NCBI RefSeq assembly: GCF_002890915.1
Contig: NZ_POUT01000002.1
Span: 372,001-436,000, forward strand
DNA length: 64,000 nt
DNA from: Stutzerimonas stutzeri
GTDB taxonomy: Bacteria; Pseudomonadota; Gammaproteobacteria; Pseudomonadales; Pseudomonadaceae
Direction of reading: 5' to 3'
Shown in pieces: positions 48,209 through 57,437 of the stretch (the first letter of the stretch is position 1; every line of letters begins with the position of its first letter). The notes beneath the pieces were generated by a model. That model saw only the letters and a list, made by a program, of their open reading frames with translations. It was not told where the DNA came from and ran no database searches. The position numbers were made by a program, and so were the translations under genes.

Positions 48209-48237
48209 TTGACGATTTAGAGTAATTGCTCTAGAAG
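48209..48237 (+). promoter_or_regulatory. Aldehyde dehydrogenase promoter with embedded palindromic operator
   Basis: TTGACG (48209-48214), 17-bp spacer, TAGAAG (48232-48237). The 16-bp near-palindrome TAGAGTAATTGCTCTA (48218-48233) fills the spacer and touches the -10: a likely TetR operator. Confidence 0.65.
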
Positions 48238-48279
48238 TCATTCCTGTCTATCCATCGCTTCCCGAGAGAATGCCCACCC

Positions 48280-49710
48280 ATGGTCGCCGATATCGCCTGT
48301 CTCCCACAAAGCCAACGAGAGGTCGATGCACTGCAACCGCTGCTGGCCGCCCAGCGCGTCGCCTGTCGTGCCGATCCCATGCCCTCTGCCGACCAACGCC
48401 GCACCTGGCTCCGGGCGTTGCGCCAAGCGATCCTCGACGAGAAGCAGGCGCTGGTCGAAGCGGTATCCAGCGATTTCGGCAATCGCGCCCACAGCGAGAC
48501 CTTGCTGGCGGAGATCATGCCCAGCCTGCATGGCATCGACCATGCCGCCAAGCGCTTGCACCGGTGGATGAAACCATCGCGGCGCCGCGTCGGCCTGGCC
48601 TTCCAGCCGGCTTCGGCGCACGTGCTGTACCAGCCGCTCGGCGTGATCGGCATCATCGTGCCGTGGAATTACCCGCTGTACCTGGCCTTCGGTCCGCTGA
48701 TCGGCGCACTGGCCGCCGGCAACCGGGTGATGATCAAGATGAGCGAATCGACCCCGGTCACCTCGCAGCTGGTCAAGGAGCTGCTGGCCAGGGTTTTCCC
48801 CGAGGACCTGGTGGCTGTGGTGCTGGGTGAGGCGGAGGTCGGCCAGGCCTTCTCGCGCCTGCCCTTCGATCATCTGCTGTTCACCGGCGCCACCAGCATC
48901 GGCAAGCAGGTGATGCGCGCCGCCGCCGACAACCTGGTGCCGGTGACGCTGGAACTGGGGGGCAAATCGCCGGCCATCGTCTCGGCGGACGTACCGCTGG
49001 CGGACGCCGCCGAGCGCATCGCCTTCGGCAAGACCCTGAATGCCGGGCAGACCTGCGTGGCGCCGGACTACGTGCTGGTGCCTGAGGCGCGGGTCGAGGA
49101 ATTCGTCGCCGCCTACCGTGCCGCCGTACAGCGCTTCTATCCCGGCCTGGAAGACAACCCGGACTACACCGCGATCATCAACGAGCGCCAGTTGAACCGC
49201 CTCCGGGGCTACATCGCCGACGCCGAGAGCAGGGGCGCGCGGCTGGTCCCGCTGTTTCCCGGCGACCAGGGACGGCGCCTGGCCCACAGCCTGGTGCTGG
49301 ACGTCACCGACGAGATGAAGCTGATGCAGGAGGAGATCTTCGGCCCGCTGCTGCCGGTGGTGCCTTACCGGCGTCTGGACGACGCCCTGGCCTATGTCAA
49401 CGAGCGTCCACGCCCGCTGGCGCTGTACTACTTCGGCTACGACAAGGGCGAGCAGCGACGCGTGCTGCACGAGACCCATTCGGGCGGCGTGTGCCTGAAC
49501 GACACCCTGCTGCACGTGGCGCAGGACGACATGCCGTTCGGTGGCATCGGGCCTTCGGGGATGGGCCACTACCACGGGCATGAAGGTTTCCTCGCCTTCA
49601 GCAAGGCCAAGGGCGTGCTGATCAAGTCGCGCTTCAACGCCGCGCGACTGATCTATCCGCCCTACGGCACGGCGATCCAGCGGCTGATCCTGAAACTGTT
49701 CATTCGCTGA
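48280..49710 (+). CDS. calB: Coniferyl-aldehyde-dehydrogenase-type enzyme
   Basis: 476 aa. Aldehyde dehydrogenase with PWNYPLYLAFGPLIGALAAGN, the NAD motif FTGATSIGKQVM, Glu in VTLELGGKSPAIV and catalytic Cys in LNAGQTCVAPDYVL. Shorter C-terminal form typical of coniferyl/fatty aldehyde dehydrogenases. Oxidises an aldehyde to its acid; the true substrate is not provable here. Confidence 0.82.
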   Translation: MVADIACLPQSQREVDALQPLLAAQRVACRADPMPSADQRRTWLRALRQAILDEKQALVEAVSSDFGNRAHSETLLAEIMPSLHGIDHAAKRLHRWMKPSRRRVGLAFQPASAHVLYQPLGVIGIIVPWNYPLYLAFGPLIGALAAGNRVMIKMSESTPVTSQLVKELLARVFPEDLVAVVLGEAEVGQAFSRLPFDHLLFTGATSIGKQVMRAAADNLVPVTLELGGKSPAIVSADVPLADAAERIAFGKTLNAGQTCVAPDYVLVPEARVEEFVAAYRAAVQRFYPGLEDNPDYTAIINERQLNRLRGYIADAESRGARLVPLFPGDQGRRLAHSLVLDVTDEMKLMQEEIFGPLLPVVPYRRLDDALAYVNERPRPLALYYFGYDKGEQRRVLHETHSGGVCLNDTLLHVAQDDMPFGGIGPSGMGHYHGHEGFLAFSKAKGVLIKSRFNAARLIYPPYGTAIQRLILKLFIR

Positions 49711-49762
49711 TGGCTGCCGATTCGGCGCGCCCGGTCAACGCTTCCCCCGCGCCGAACAGGCT

Positions 49763-50050
49763 TCAGGTGTACTTGGTGAAGATGGCGCGGACCCGCTCCA
49801 GCGCCTCGCCGGTATCCTGTTCGTGATCGTACAGGGCCTCCTCCAGCAGGCAGGTCAGCATCAGCCGATAGGCCTTGTCCAGTGCGCTGCGGGCCGCGGA
49901 GAACTGCTGGGCAATCGCTTCGCAATCCTCGCCGCGCTTGATCATGGCCTGGATGCCGCGCACCTGTCCTTCGACTCTCGCCAGCCGTTTCAGCATGGCC
50001 TGCTGCTGATGCTGCAGGTCCGTGGCGACGGGAGTGGTCTGGTTGTCCAT
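49763..50050 (-). CDS. CsoR/FrmR-family (DUF156) sensor repressor, thiol type
   Basis: 95 aa, three-helix family. C43 (GEDCEAI) and C67 (LMLTCLLEE) are the only Cys. The His of the Cu/formaldehyde-type sites is Leu here, so it is not a standard CsoR. With sulfide genes around it, persulfide or another thiol signal is plausible. It diverges from the arsR-type gene. A CsoR-style palindrome lies far off at 56580. Confidence 0.8.
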   Translation of the reverse strand: MDNQTTPVATDLQHQQQAMLKRLARVEGQVRGIQAMIKRGEDCEAIAQQFSAARSALDKAYRLMLTCLLEEALYDHEQDTGEALERVRAIFTKYT

Positions 50051-50184
50051 GCGCTACCTCGATCTCAGGGGGAATAGGCAAACAGCCCCGACTTGGCCGG
50101 TGGCAGGATTCGCCTGTTCGATATACGGGTAGGGGCATGCTAACGGGGCGCAAAGCGGATGACCACATTCTTTCTACCGATGGC

Positions 50185-50215
50185 TTGCAAGACAATATAC
50201 AAATAAATATATTGT
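50185..50215 (+). promoter_or_regulatory. Promoter and operator of the BigR-type gene
   Basis: TTGCAA (50185-50190), 17-bp spacer, TATATT (50208-50213). A perfect inverted repeat ACAATATA-N8-TATATTGT (50192-50215) covers the spacer and -10. This fits the AT-rich ArsR-family operators and implies autorepression. Confidence 0.75.
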
Positions 50216-50241
50216 TTATATCTTAACTATCGGCGTGACGC

Positions 50242-50568
50242 ATGAACGCGAATCCTCCCGAGCTGGATATCCAGCAACTGCGGGCCAATGCGGCTTCGGC
50301 CGGGGCGCTGCTCAAGACGCTGGCCAATCCCGATCGCCTGTTGCTGCTTTGCCAGCTATCCCAGGGTGAACGCAACGTCAGCGAACTCGAGGCATTGCTG
50401 GGGATCCAGCAACCGACGCTGTCGCAGCAACTGGCGGTGCTGCGACGCGAGGGGCTGGTGGAAACCCGGCGCGACGGCAAGCAGATCTACTACCGGATCA
50501 GCAGCCCGGAGGCCCTGGCGGTGATTACCACCCTGTATCGGCTGTTTTGCGAGAGGGGCCCGCAATGA
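50242..50568 (+). CDS. bigR: BigR/SqrR-type ArsR-family persulfide-sensing repressor
   Basis: 108 aa winged helix (NVSELEALLGIQQPTLSQQLAVLRREGLVETRRDGKQIYYRI). C37 and C103 are 66 residues apart, the same spacing as the redox Cys pair in BigR and SqrR. In that family sulfane sulfur links the two Cys and releases DNA. It heads an operon of sulfur-transport genes; overlaps the next gene by ATGA. Confidence 0.85.
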   Translation: MNANPPELDIQQLRANAASAGALLKTLANPDRLLLLCQLSQGERNVSELEALLGIQQPTLSQQLAVLRREGLVETRRDGKQIYYRISSPEALAVITTLYRLFCERGPQ

Positions 50569-50999
50569 CCATCGACTGGGGCAATTTCACACCCTGGACG
50601 GCCTTGGCCGGCGGCGTGCTGATTGGCACGGCTGCCAGCTTGTTCGTCGTCCTCAACGGCCGTATCGCCGGAATCAGCGGCCTGCTCGCGAGCATGCTGG
50701 AGCCGGGAGGGGAAGGGCGGGGTGAGAAGTTTCTGTTCATTCTCGGCGTGCTCCTGGCGCCCCTGTCCTGGCTGCTGTTCGATGGGCTGCCGGCCATGAC
50801 GTTCCAGACCGGCTGGCCCGGGCTGCTGATCGCGGGGCTGCTGGTCGGTGTCGGTACGCGCTATGGCGCCGGCTGCACCAGCGGTCATGGTGTGTGCGGT
50901 ATCTCGCGCCTGTCGCCACGCTCCATCGTCGCCACGTTGGCGTTCATGCTGGCCGGCTTCGCCACCGTATTTGTTCTGCGTCATCTTCTGGGGGGCTGA
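50565..50999 (+). CDS. YeeE/YedE-family half-transporter (first)
   Basis: 144 aa from the ATG at 50565, four or five membrane segments. The signature [18 protein letters not shown] contains the Cys typical of YeeE/TsuA (thiosulfate or sulfur-compound uptake). It forms a pair with the next gene, like PmpA/PmpB. Overlaps arsR stop. Confidence 0.87.
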   Translation: MTIDWGNFTPWTALAGGVLIGTAASLFVVLNGRIAGISGLLASMLEPGGEGRGEKFLFILGVLLAPLSWLLFDGLPAMTFQTGWPGLLIAGLLVGVGTRYGAGCTSGHGVCGISRLSPRSIVATLAFMLAGFATVFVLRHLLGG

Positions 51000-51001
51000 A
51001 C

Positions 51002-51421
51002 ATGCGCAAGCTGACTTCGTTTGCCGCCGGCTTGTTGTTCGGGCTGGGGCTATTGCTCTCGGGGATGGCCAACCCCGCCAAGGTGATCGGTTTTCTCGAC
51101 CTGGCAGGGGCCTGGGACCCTTCGCTCGCACTGGTGATGGCCGGCGCGATCGGGACGGCGCTGGTGCCGTTCGCCTGGGCCAAGCGGCGCAGCCGCGCGT
51201 TGCTGGATGCACCGATGCAACTGCCGCACAAGCGTGAGCTCGATGGACGACTGATCGGCGGCAGCCTGGTGTTCGGTATCGGTTGGGGCATCGCCGGCAT
51301 CTGCCCGGGCCCCGCGGTTGCGGTGCTGCTCAGTGGCCACTGGCAGATCGCGCTTTTCGTGCTCGCCATGCTCGGCGGGATGTTGCTGTTCTCCGCGCTG
51401 GAACGCCGGCGCGCTTGCTGA
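51002..51421 (+). CDS. YeeE/YedE-family half-transporter (second)
   Basis: 139 aa, ATG 2 nt after the first half. Motif FGIGWGIAGICPGPA with the conserved Cys; about four membrane helices. With the preceding gene it gives a two-part version of the single YeeE channel. Confidence 0.87.
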   Translation: MRKLTSFAAGLLFGLGLLLSGMANPAKVIGFLDLAGAWDPSLALVMAGAIGTALVPFAWAKRRSRALLDAPMQLPHKRELDGRLIGGSLVFGIGWGIAGICPGPAVAVLLSGHWQIALFVLAMLGGMLLFSALERRRAC

Positions 51422-51434
51422 CCGGGAGGTCGTT

Positions 51435-51635
51435 ATGAAAGCCAATGTTGGAACAATCGATCGTGTTCTGCGAATTATCGTCGGCCTGGTGCTGATCGGC
51501 CTGACCCTGGGCGGGGTGATCGGCGTCTGGGGCTGGATCGGCCTGCTGCCGCTGGCCACCGGCATCTTTCGCTTCTGCCCAGCCTACACGCTACTCGGGA
51601 TCAAGACCTGCAAGGCCTGTAACGACAAGGCCTGA
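51435..51635 (+). CDS. DUF2892 small membrane protein
   Basis: 66 aa. One or two hydrophobic segments (LRIIVGLVLIGLTLGGVIGVWGWIGLLPLATGIF), then FCPAYTLLGIKTCKAC. DUF2892 proteins are often fused to or beside rhodaneses and occur in bigR operons. GGGAGGTCGTT precedes the ATG. Confidence 0.88.
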   Translation: MKANVGTIDRVLRIIVGLVLIGLTLGGVIGVWGWIGLLPLATGIFRFCPAYTLLGIKTCKACNDKA

Positions 51636-51675
51636 CGGCAGCGCAATGCGCCGCCGGCCGGAGGGCTGGCGGCAG

Positions 51676-51702
51676 AAGGCCGACAGTGATGTCGGCCTTT
51701 TT
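51676..51702. terminator. Bidirectional terminator between the two sulfur operons
   Basis: AAGGCCGAC / GTCGGCCTT stem with a 6-nt loop and TTTTT on the plus strand. Ends the bigR operon; the opposite operon ends at 51744. Confidence 0.85.
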
Positions 51703-51743
51703 CATTCCTGCCGCGCCACAGGCGCTCGCGCGGTCCGTTTGCT

Positions 51744-52124
51744 TCATTCGAAACTCGGCAGGCTCGGTTTCACCACCGGCAATCCGGCCTCGTTCCAGGC
51801 ATCGAATCCTCCGGCGATGGATTTCACCTGCAGGTAGCCCATCTCCTTCAGCGAGACCGCGGCCAGGGCCGCACGGCCACTGGTCTTGCAATAGAGCAGG
51901 ATGCTCAGGTCGCGGGCGCCAAGTTCGGGAGTGTTGCTGAGCTTGAATTCGAGCAGGCCGCGCGGAATGTTCAGCGCGCCGTCGATATGCCCCTCGTGGT
52001 ACTCGTCGGCTTCGCGCACGTCGATCAGTACATCGGCTGCCTGAATCGCCGGCCCGGCGTCGGCAATCGATACTTCCTGGATATGCGATTTGGCCTGTTC
52101 GACGAGGTCGTGAGCGGTTTTCAT
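51744..52124 (-). CDS. Cytoplasmic rhodanese
   Basis: 126 aa single rhodanese domain, no signal. Active loop LLYCKTSGRAAL with C79. Moves sulfane sulfur, for example glutathione persulfide plus sulfite to thiosulfate. Last gene of the minus-strand sulfur operon. Confidence 0.9.
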   Translation of the reverse strand: MKTAHDLVEQAKSHIQEVSIADAGPAIQAADVLIDVREADEYHEGHIDGALNIPRGLLEFKLSNTPELGARDLSILLYCKTSGRAALAAVSLKEMGYLQVKSIAGGFDAWNEAGLPVVKPSLPSFE

Positions 52125-52164
52125 CCTATGGTTTTCCTGTGAGTCATGGTCAAGAAATGAGTGT

Positions 52165-53919
52165 TCAGGCGTGGGCGCGCTGGCGCCCCAAGGCGTGGCG
52201 GGTGGTCTGTGGATCCAGCGCGAGCAGCGCTTCGTACTGGCTGAGGAATACCTGCCCGCCGAAATGATCGAGAAACTCGGCGCGCCGTAGCTGATCCATC
52301 ACCGGCCCCTTCACCTCGGACAGATGCAGCTGGACGCCGGCGGCATGCAGGCGCGTGGTGATGGCTTCGAGGCTTTCCAGCGCGCTGGCATCGATCAGGT
52401 TGACACCCGGGCACATCAGCACCAGGTGCTCGGCCTGCGGGTGCCAGCCGATCAGCTCGGCGACGCGGTCCTCGAGATAGCGGGCGTTGGGGAAATACAG
52501 GCTCTCATCGACGCGAACCGACAGTACCCTGGGGCTCTGTATGACGGCGAAGCGTTCGATGTTGCGGAAGTGTTCGCTGCCGGGCAGTTGGCCGACCACC
52601 GCGATATGCGGCTGGCTGGTGCGCCAGAGGAACAGCAGCAGCGACAGACCGACGCCCAGGATGATCCCGCTTTCCACGCCGATCAGCAGCACGCCGAGCA
52701 TGGTCGCGGCCATTGCCGCGGCATCCTGGCGAGAGTAGCGCCAGGTCCGCTTGAGCGCGGCCAGGTCCACCAGGCTGAGCACGGCGACGATGATGGTGGC
52801 CGCCAGCACCGCATGCGGCAGGTTGTGGAACAGGGGCGTGAAGAACAAGACGGTGATGGCGATGCCCACGGCCGTCAGCGCCCCGGCCAGCGGCGTCTGC
52901 GCGCCGGCATCGAAGTTGACGACCGAGCGGGCGAAGCCACCGGTCACCGGAAAGCCGCCGCCCAGGGCGGCTGCGACGTTTGCGCTGCCTAGGGCGATCA
53001 GTTCCTGATTTGGTTCGATACGTTGGCGGCGCTTGGCCGCCAGTGTCTGCGCGACCGATACCGATTCGACGAAGCCGACCAGGCTGATCAGCACCGCTGC
53101 GGGTAGCAGTTGCAGCGCCAGCGCCAGGTCCAGCAGCGGCAGGCGGAATGATGGAAGCCCCTGGGGTACCTGGCCCACCACCCGGACGCCGCTGTCGGCC
53201 AGGTGCAATGCGCTGACCACGGCGACCGCCAGCAACAGGGCGACTACCGGGCCGATCTTGGTCAGGTTGGCGGCGAGCAGCGGGCTGACGCCGCGTCGTT
53301 CCAGCCAGCCGCTGAGCTGGTTGCGCACCAGGAACAGAAACAGCAGGCTGGAGGCGCCGATCGCCAGGGTCGGCAGGTGCGTTTGCGGCAGGCCGGCGAT
53401 CAGGCCTTGCAGCAACTCGAGCGCGTTGCCGCTGGCCACCGAAATACCGAGGACGTGCTTGAGCTGGCCGAGGGCGATGAGAATGCCCGAGGCGCTGATG
53501 AAGCCGGAGATGACGGGATGGCTGAGGAAGTTGGCGAGAAAGCCTAGGCGCAGCAGGGCCATCAGCAGCAATACGGCGCCCGAGAGCAGCGCCAGAAGCA
53601 GCGCCGCGCCGGCATATTCGGCACTGCCTGCCGCGAACAGCGGGCCCAGGGCGGCGGCGGTCATCAGCGAAACCACCGCGACGGGCCCGACCGCCAGGGT
53701 GCGGCTGGTGCCGAAGAGCGTATAGGCGATGAGCGGCAGGATGCTGGCATACAGGCCGGTCACCGGCGGCAGCCCCGCGAGCATGGCGTAGGCCAGGCTC
53801 TGCGGGATCAGCATCAGTGTCACGATCAGCGCCGCGAGGCCATCCTTCCCCGCGGCGCTGCGGTCGTACCGGCTTGCCCATTCCAGGCAGGGCAGATAGC
53901 GGGCCAGCCGCTGTTTCAT
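52165..53919 (-). CDS. SulP-family anion transporter
   Basis: 584 aa from the ATG at 53919. About 10-12 membrane segments with the sulfate-transporter block (GLPPVTGLYASILPLIAYTLFGTSRTLAVGP) and a C-terminal STAS domain (DASALESLEAITTRLHAAGVQLHLSEVKGPV). Likely exports or imports sulfate/sulfite made by the operon. One base separates its ATG from the upstream gene's stop region. Confidence 0.9.
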   Translation of the reverse strand: MKQRLARYLPCLEWASRYDRSAAGKDGLAALIVTLMLIPQSLAYAMLAGLPPVTGLYASILPLIAYTLFGTSRTLAVGPVAVVSLMTAAALGPLFAAGSAEYAGAALLLALLSGAVLLLMALLRLGFLANFLSHPVISGFISASGILIALGQLKHVLGISVASGNALELLQGLIAGLPQTHLPTLAIGASSLLFLFLVRNQLSGWLERRGVSPLLAANLTKIGPVVALLLAVAVVSALHLADSGVRVVGQVPQGLPSFRLPLLDLALALQLLPAAVLISLVGFVESVSVAQTLAAKRRQRIEPNQELIALGSANVAAALGGGFPVTGGFARSVVNFDAGAQTPLAGALTAVGIAITVLFFTPLFHNLPHAVLAATIIVAVLSLVDLAALKRTWRYSRQDAAAMAATMLGVLLIGVESGIILGVGLSLLLFLWRTSQPHIAVVGQLPGSEHFRNIERFAVIQSPRVLSVRVDESLYFPNARYLEDRVAELIGWHPQAEHLVLMCPGVNLIDASALESLEAITTRLHAAGVQLHLSEVKGPVMDQLRRAEFLDHFGGQVFLSQYEALLALDPQTTRHALGRQRAHA

Positions 53920-53920
53920 A

Positions 53921-55666
53921 TCACTTCTTCTCCTGAGTGAAATCGCAGGCGTTCGGCGCCTCGGCCGGGCGCGGTTCGAAGTCCAGGTGCTTCGGCTCGG
54001 CCAGCCATTCATGGCCCTTGAGCATCATGTCGAAGTAGATCGACGGCATCCATTGGGTCTTCAATTGCCAGGCCAGGCGCCTCGGCACCCGGGGGTCGAG
54101 GGGGAAGGTCGGCAGCAGCTTGCCGCCATAACCGAACTCGGCAAGGATGACCTTGCCGCGCTCGACGGTCAGCGGGCAGGAGCCGTAGCCATCGTAGATC
54201 GCGCGCGGCCCGCTGCCGCCCAGCACGCTCAGGACGTTTTCGGCAACCACCGGCGCCTGCTTGCGCACCGCAGCGGCGGTCTTGGCGTTGGGCGCGGAGC
54301 AGACGTCGCCGAGGCTGAAGATGTTGCCGAAGCGCGGGTGGCGCAGCGTTTCATGCTCGGCTTCGAACCAGCCGTCGGCATTGCTCAGCGGGCTCTGGCG
54401 AATGAAGTCCGGGGCATGCTGCGGCGGTACCACGTGCAGCAGGTCGAAATCGCGTTCGACCGTACGGCTCTGGCCGTCACTGCCGGTAACCTTGAACCAG
54501 GCCTTGTGCGCTGGCCCGTCGACCGCGGTCAGGCTGTGGTTGAAGTCGAGTTGGGCACCGTAGCGCTCGACGTAGCGCATCAGCCCGGGAACGAAATCCG
54601 CCACCCCGAACAGCACCGCGCCGGCGGAACAGAAGTCCACCTGGATGTCCGGCAGTACGCCCTGCCTGAGCCAGTAGTCGCACGACAGATACATGGCCTT
54701 TTGCGGTGCGCCGGCACACTTGATCGGCATCGGTGGCTGGGTGAACAGGGCCTTGCCACGGCGTAGCCCCTGCACCAGTTGCCAGGTATAGGGCGCCAGT
54801 TCGAAGGCATAGTTGGAGGTCACGCCGAACTTGCCGAGGCTGTCGCGCACGCCTTCGATGGCATCCCAGTCGAGGCTCAGCCCGGGGCAGACCACCAGTG
54901 CCCGATAGCCGATGCGGCTGCCGTCTTCCAAAACCACCTGCTGGTGCTCCGGCTCGAAGGCCTCGGCGGCGGCGCGTATCCATTGGGCCTTGGCCGGGAT
55001 GCAGCGGCTCATGGCGCGTTCGGTCTCGGTGCGTTCGAACACCCCGGCGCCCACCAGGGTCCAGCCCGGCTGGTAGTAGTGCTGCTCGCGCGGCTCGATG
55101 ATCCCGATGCGCAGCCCCGGGTCGCGCTTGAGCAGGCTGGCAGTCACCGCGCAACCGGCCGCACCTGCGCCGATCACCAGGACGTCGTAGCGTGGCGTGA
55201 CGGCGAAGCGGGGCGCTGGGCTCAGTGGCTCATCGGCCGTGGCTTGCCAGTATTGCTGCAGGCGCGGCAGCAGGGCGCCCAGGTCGTAGTTTGCCTGCCC
55301 GGCGGTGCGCAGCAGCACCTGCGGGTCCAGGTGGTGCGCCTCGGCCAGCGCCCAGAGGGAGGCAGAACGCGTGCCGGTCCGGCAGAACGCCAGCGCCGGG
55401 CCCTTGATCCGCTCCAGCAGGGCCCGGAAGGCGGCGACGTCGGCGTCGCTGATCTGCCCGGAGACCACCGGCAGGTGATGGTAGTCGAGCCCGGATGTTT
55501 CGGCGGCCGTGCGCATCGCCGCGCTGGATGGCTGACCTTCGCCTTCGTTGTCCGGGCGGTTGTTGATGACGCAGCGAAAGCCGCTGGCGGCCAGTGACGC
55601 CATGTCCGCCGGTTGCAACTGTGCGGCGACCGAGATGAAGGGGGTCAGGTTTTTTATTGTTTGCAT
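53921..55666 (-). CDS. sqr: DUF442 phosphatase-like domain fused to sulfide:quinone oxidoreductase
   Basis: 581 aa. Residues 1-140 are a TIGR01244/DUF442 domain with a phosphatase-like loop FCRTGTRS (C95). Residues 158-575 are a type II SQR flavoprotein: GAGAAG (167-172), redox Cys C317 in PIKCAGAPQK and C456 in GDVCSAPNAKTAAAV, as in human SQOR. It oxidises sulfide to persulfide and passes electrons to quinone. The fused domain's role is unknown. Confidence 0.9.
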   Translation of the reverse strand: MQTIKNLTPFISVAAQLQPADMASLAASGFRCVINNRPDNEGEGQPSSAAMRTAAETSGLDYHHLPVVSGQISDADVAAFRALLERIKGPALAFCRTGTRSASLWALAEAHHLDPQVLLRTAGQANYDLGALLPRLQQYWQATADEPLSPAPRFAVTPRYDVLVIGAGAAGCAVTASLLKRDPGLRIGIIEPREQHYYQPGWTLVGAGVFERTETERAMSRCIPAKAQWIRAAAEAFEPEHQQVVLEDGSRIGYRALVVCPGLSLDWDAIEGVRDSLGKFGVTSNYAFELAPYTWQLVQGLRRGKALFTQPPMPIKCAGAPQKAMYLSCDYWLRQGVLPDIQVDFCSAGAVLFGVADFVPGLMRYVERYGAQLDFNHSLTAVDGPAHKAWFKVTGSDGQSRTVERDFDLLHVVPPQHAPDFIRQSPLSNADGWFEAEHETLRHPRFGNIFSLGDVCSAPNAKTAAAVRKQAPVVAENVLSVLGGSGPRAIYDGYGSCPLTVERGKVILAEFGYGGKLLPTFPLDPRVPRRLAWQLKTQWMPSIYFDMMLKGHEWLAEPKHLDFEPRPAEAPNACDFTQEKK

Positions 55667-55689
55667 GGGACATCCTCCACTCAGTGGGT

Positions 55690-56553
55690 TTACAGCACGT
55701 CCAGGGGGATCTTCAGATAGCGCATGCCATTGCTCTCCGGCTCGGGCAGTTCACCGCCGCGCATGTTGACCTGCACCGAGGGCAGGATCAGGGTAGGCAT
55801 CGCCAGCGTGGCGTCCCGGGCGGTGCGCATGGCGACGAAGCGCTCTTCGTCGATGCCGCCGTGTACGTGCACGTTGTGTTCGCGTTCGGCTGCGATGCTG
55901 GTTTCGTAGAGGAACTCCTCGCGGCCGGGTGCCTTGTAGTCGTGGCACATGAACACACGCGTCTCGTCCGGCAGCGCGAACAGTTTCTGGATCGACCGGT
56001 ACAGCGTGCGCGCATCGCCGCCAGGGAAATCGCAGCGGGCGGTGCCGTAGTCGGGCATGAACAGGGTGTCGCCGACGAAGGCGGCATCGCCGATCACATA
56101 GGTCATGCAGGCTGGCGTATGGCCCGGGGTGTGGATGGCGCGCGCCTGGACGCTGCCGACCTGGAAGGTATCGCCGTCGTGGAACAGGTGATCGAACTGG
56201 CGCCCGTCGGTGGCGAAGCCGGCACCGGCATTGAACAGCTTGCCGAAGGTGTCCTGCACCACGGTGACCTGGTCGCCGATGGCCAACTGGCCGCCCAGCC
56301 GTTGCTTCAGGTACGGTGCGGCGCTCAGGTGGTCGGCATGGACGTGGGTTTCCAGCAGCCATTGCACCTTGAGGTCATGCTGGCGCACGTAGTCGACCAG
56401 GCGTTCGGCGGTCGCATGGGATGTGCGGCCGGACGCCGGATCATAGTCCAGCACCGAGTCGATCAGCGCGCACTGGCGTGTTTCGGGATCGCTCACCACA
56501 TAGCTATAGGTGAAGGTCGCGGGATCGAAGAAGGCTTCAACATGGGCGTTCAT
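55690..56553 (-). CDS. Persulfide dioxygenase (ETHE1/Blh-type MBL fold)
   Basis: 287 aa metallo-beta-lactamase fold. Iron ligands in THVHADH, HTPGHT and the Asp in FVGDTLF; longer C-terminal tail of the Blh/PDO III type. Converts glutathione persulfide to sulfite. First gene of the operon; AAGGAG lies upstream of the ATG. Completes the sulfide-to-sulfite path with SQR. Confidence 0.9.
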   Translation of the reverse strand: MNAHVEAFFDPATFTYSYVVSDPETRQCALIDSVLDYDPASGRTSHATAERLVDYVRQHDLKVQWLLETHVHADHLSAAPYLKQRLGGQLAIGDQVTVVQDTFGKLFNAGAGFATDGRQFDHLFHDGDTFQVGSVQARAIHTPGHTPACMTYVIGDAAFVGDTLFMPDYGTARCDFPGGDARTLYRSIQKLFALPDETRVFMCHDYKAPGREEFLYETSIAAEREHNVHVHGGIDEERFVAMRTARDATLAMPTLILPSVQVNMRGGELPEPESNGMRYLKIPLDVL

Positions 56554-56579
56554 GGGCGACTCCTTGGTCGGTGGGTTTA

Positions 56580-56595
56580 ATACCCATGGGGGTAT
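56580..56595. promoter_or_regulatory. CsoR-family-type operator before the persulfide dioxygenase gene
   Basis: Perfect palindrome ATACCC-N4-GGGTAT, the G/C-tract with flanking AT shape typical of CsoR/RcnR/CstR sites. It lies 27 bp upstream of the dioxygenase ATG, between a TTGGAG and TATTAA on the minus strand. Confidence 0.65.
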
Positions 56596-56713
56596 GCTCC
56601 AAGTCGATCTTAGCTCTGATTTTGGTTATATGCTTAGAATTTATAGTTATTAGCGATGCCGAACCACTTCGCCGACCGCTCCACCAGGGAGGGCGAATGG
56701 CGCGCGGGAGGAT

Positions 56714-57437
56714 TCAGGTTCCGGCCGGGTTGCTTTCGTCGCTGACGATGCGGCCATCCACCAACTGAATGGTACGTGCGCAATCGGCGGCCAGCCGCGG
56801 GTCATGGGTCACCACCAGCACCGCGCAACCGAACTGGGCGTTGATGCGGTGGAACAGCTCGAACACGCTTTGCGCCGTGCGGCTGTCGAGATTGCCGGTC
56901 GGCTCGTCGGCCAGCAGCAGCGGCGGGCGGGTGACCAGTGCCCGGGCGATGGCGACGCGCTGTTGCTGGCCGCCGGAGATCTGGGTCGGCTTCTTGTCGG
57001 CGAAGGGGCCCAGGCCGACTTCTTCGAGCAGGTTGCGGGCCCGTTCGACGTCGTCGCCGGAAGGCTTGCCGTGGCGGATCATCAACGGCATCAGCACGTT
57101 CTCCAGCACGCTGAACGCGGAGATCAGGTGATGGAACTGGAAGACGAAGCCGATGGCCTGGTTGCGCAAGTGGGTGCGTGTCGCATCGTCGCCGTTGCGA
57201 GTCGGCTGGCCGAGCAGATACAGCTCGCCGGCGCTGGGCGTGTCGAGCAGGCCGATGATATTGAGCAGGGTGCTCTTGCCGGAGCCGGACGGGCCGACCA
57301 GGGCGGCCAGCTCGCCGCGACACAGGCGCAGGTCGATGCCGTGCAGCACCTCGGTTTCCAGCGGGGTGCCGGTGTTGAACGTCTTGCGCACCTGATCCAG
57401 GCGCAGTACTTCGGTGGCATCCTGGAAGGGAATGGAT

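Noticed and set aside
50547..50564. Upstream start for the first YeeE/YedE gene
   Set aside because: The ATG at 50565 overlaps the arsR stop by ATGA, the normal coupled start, and conserved sequence begins there.
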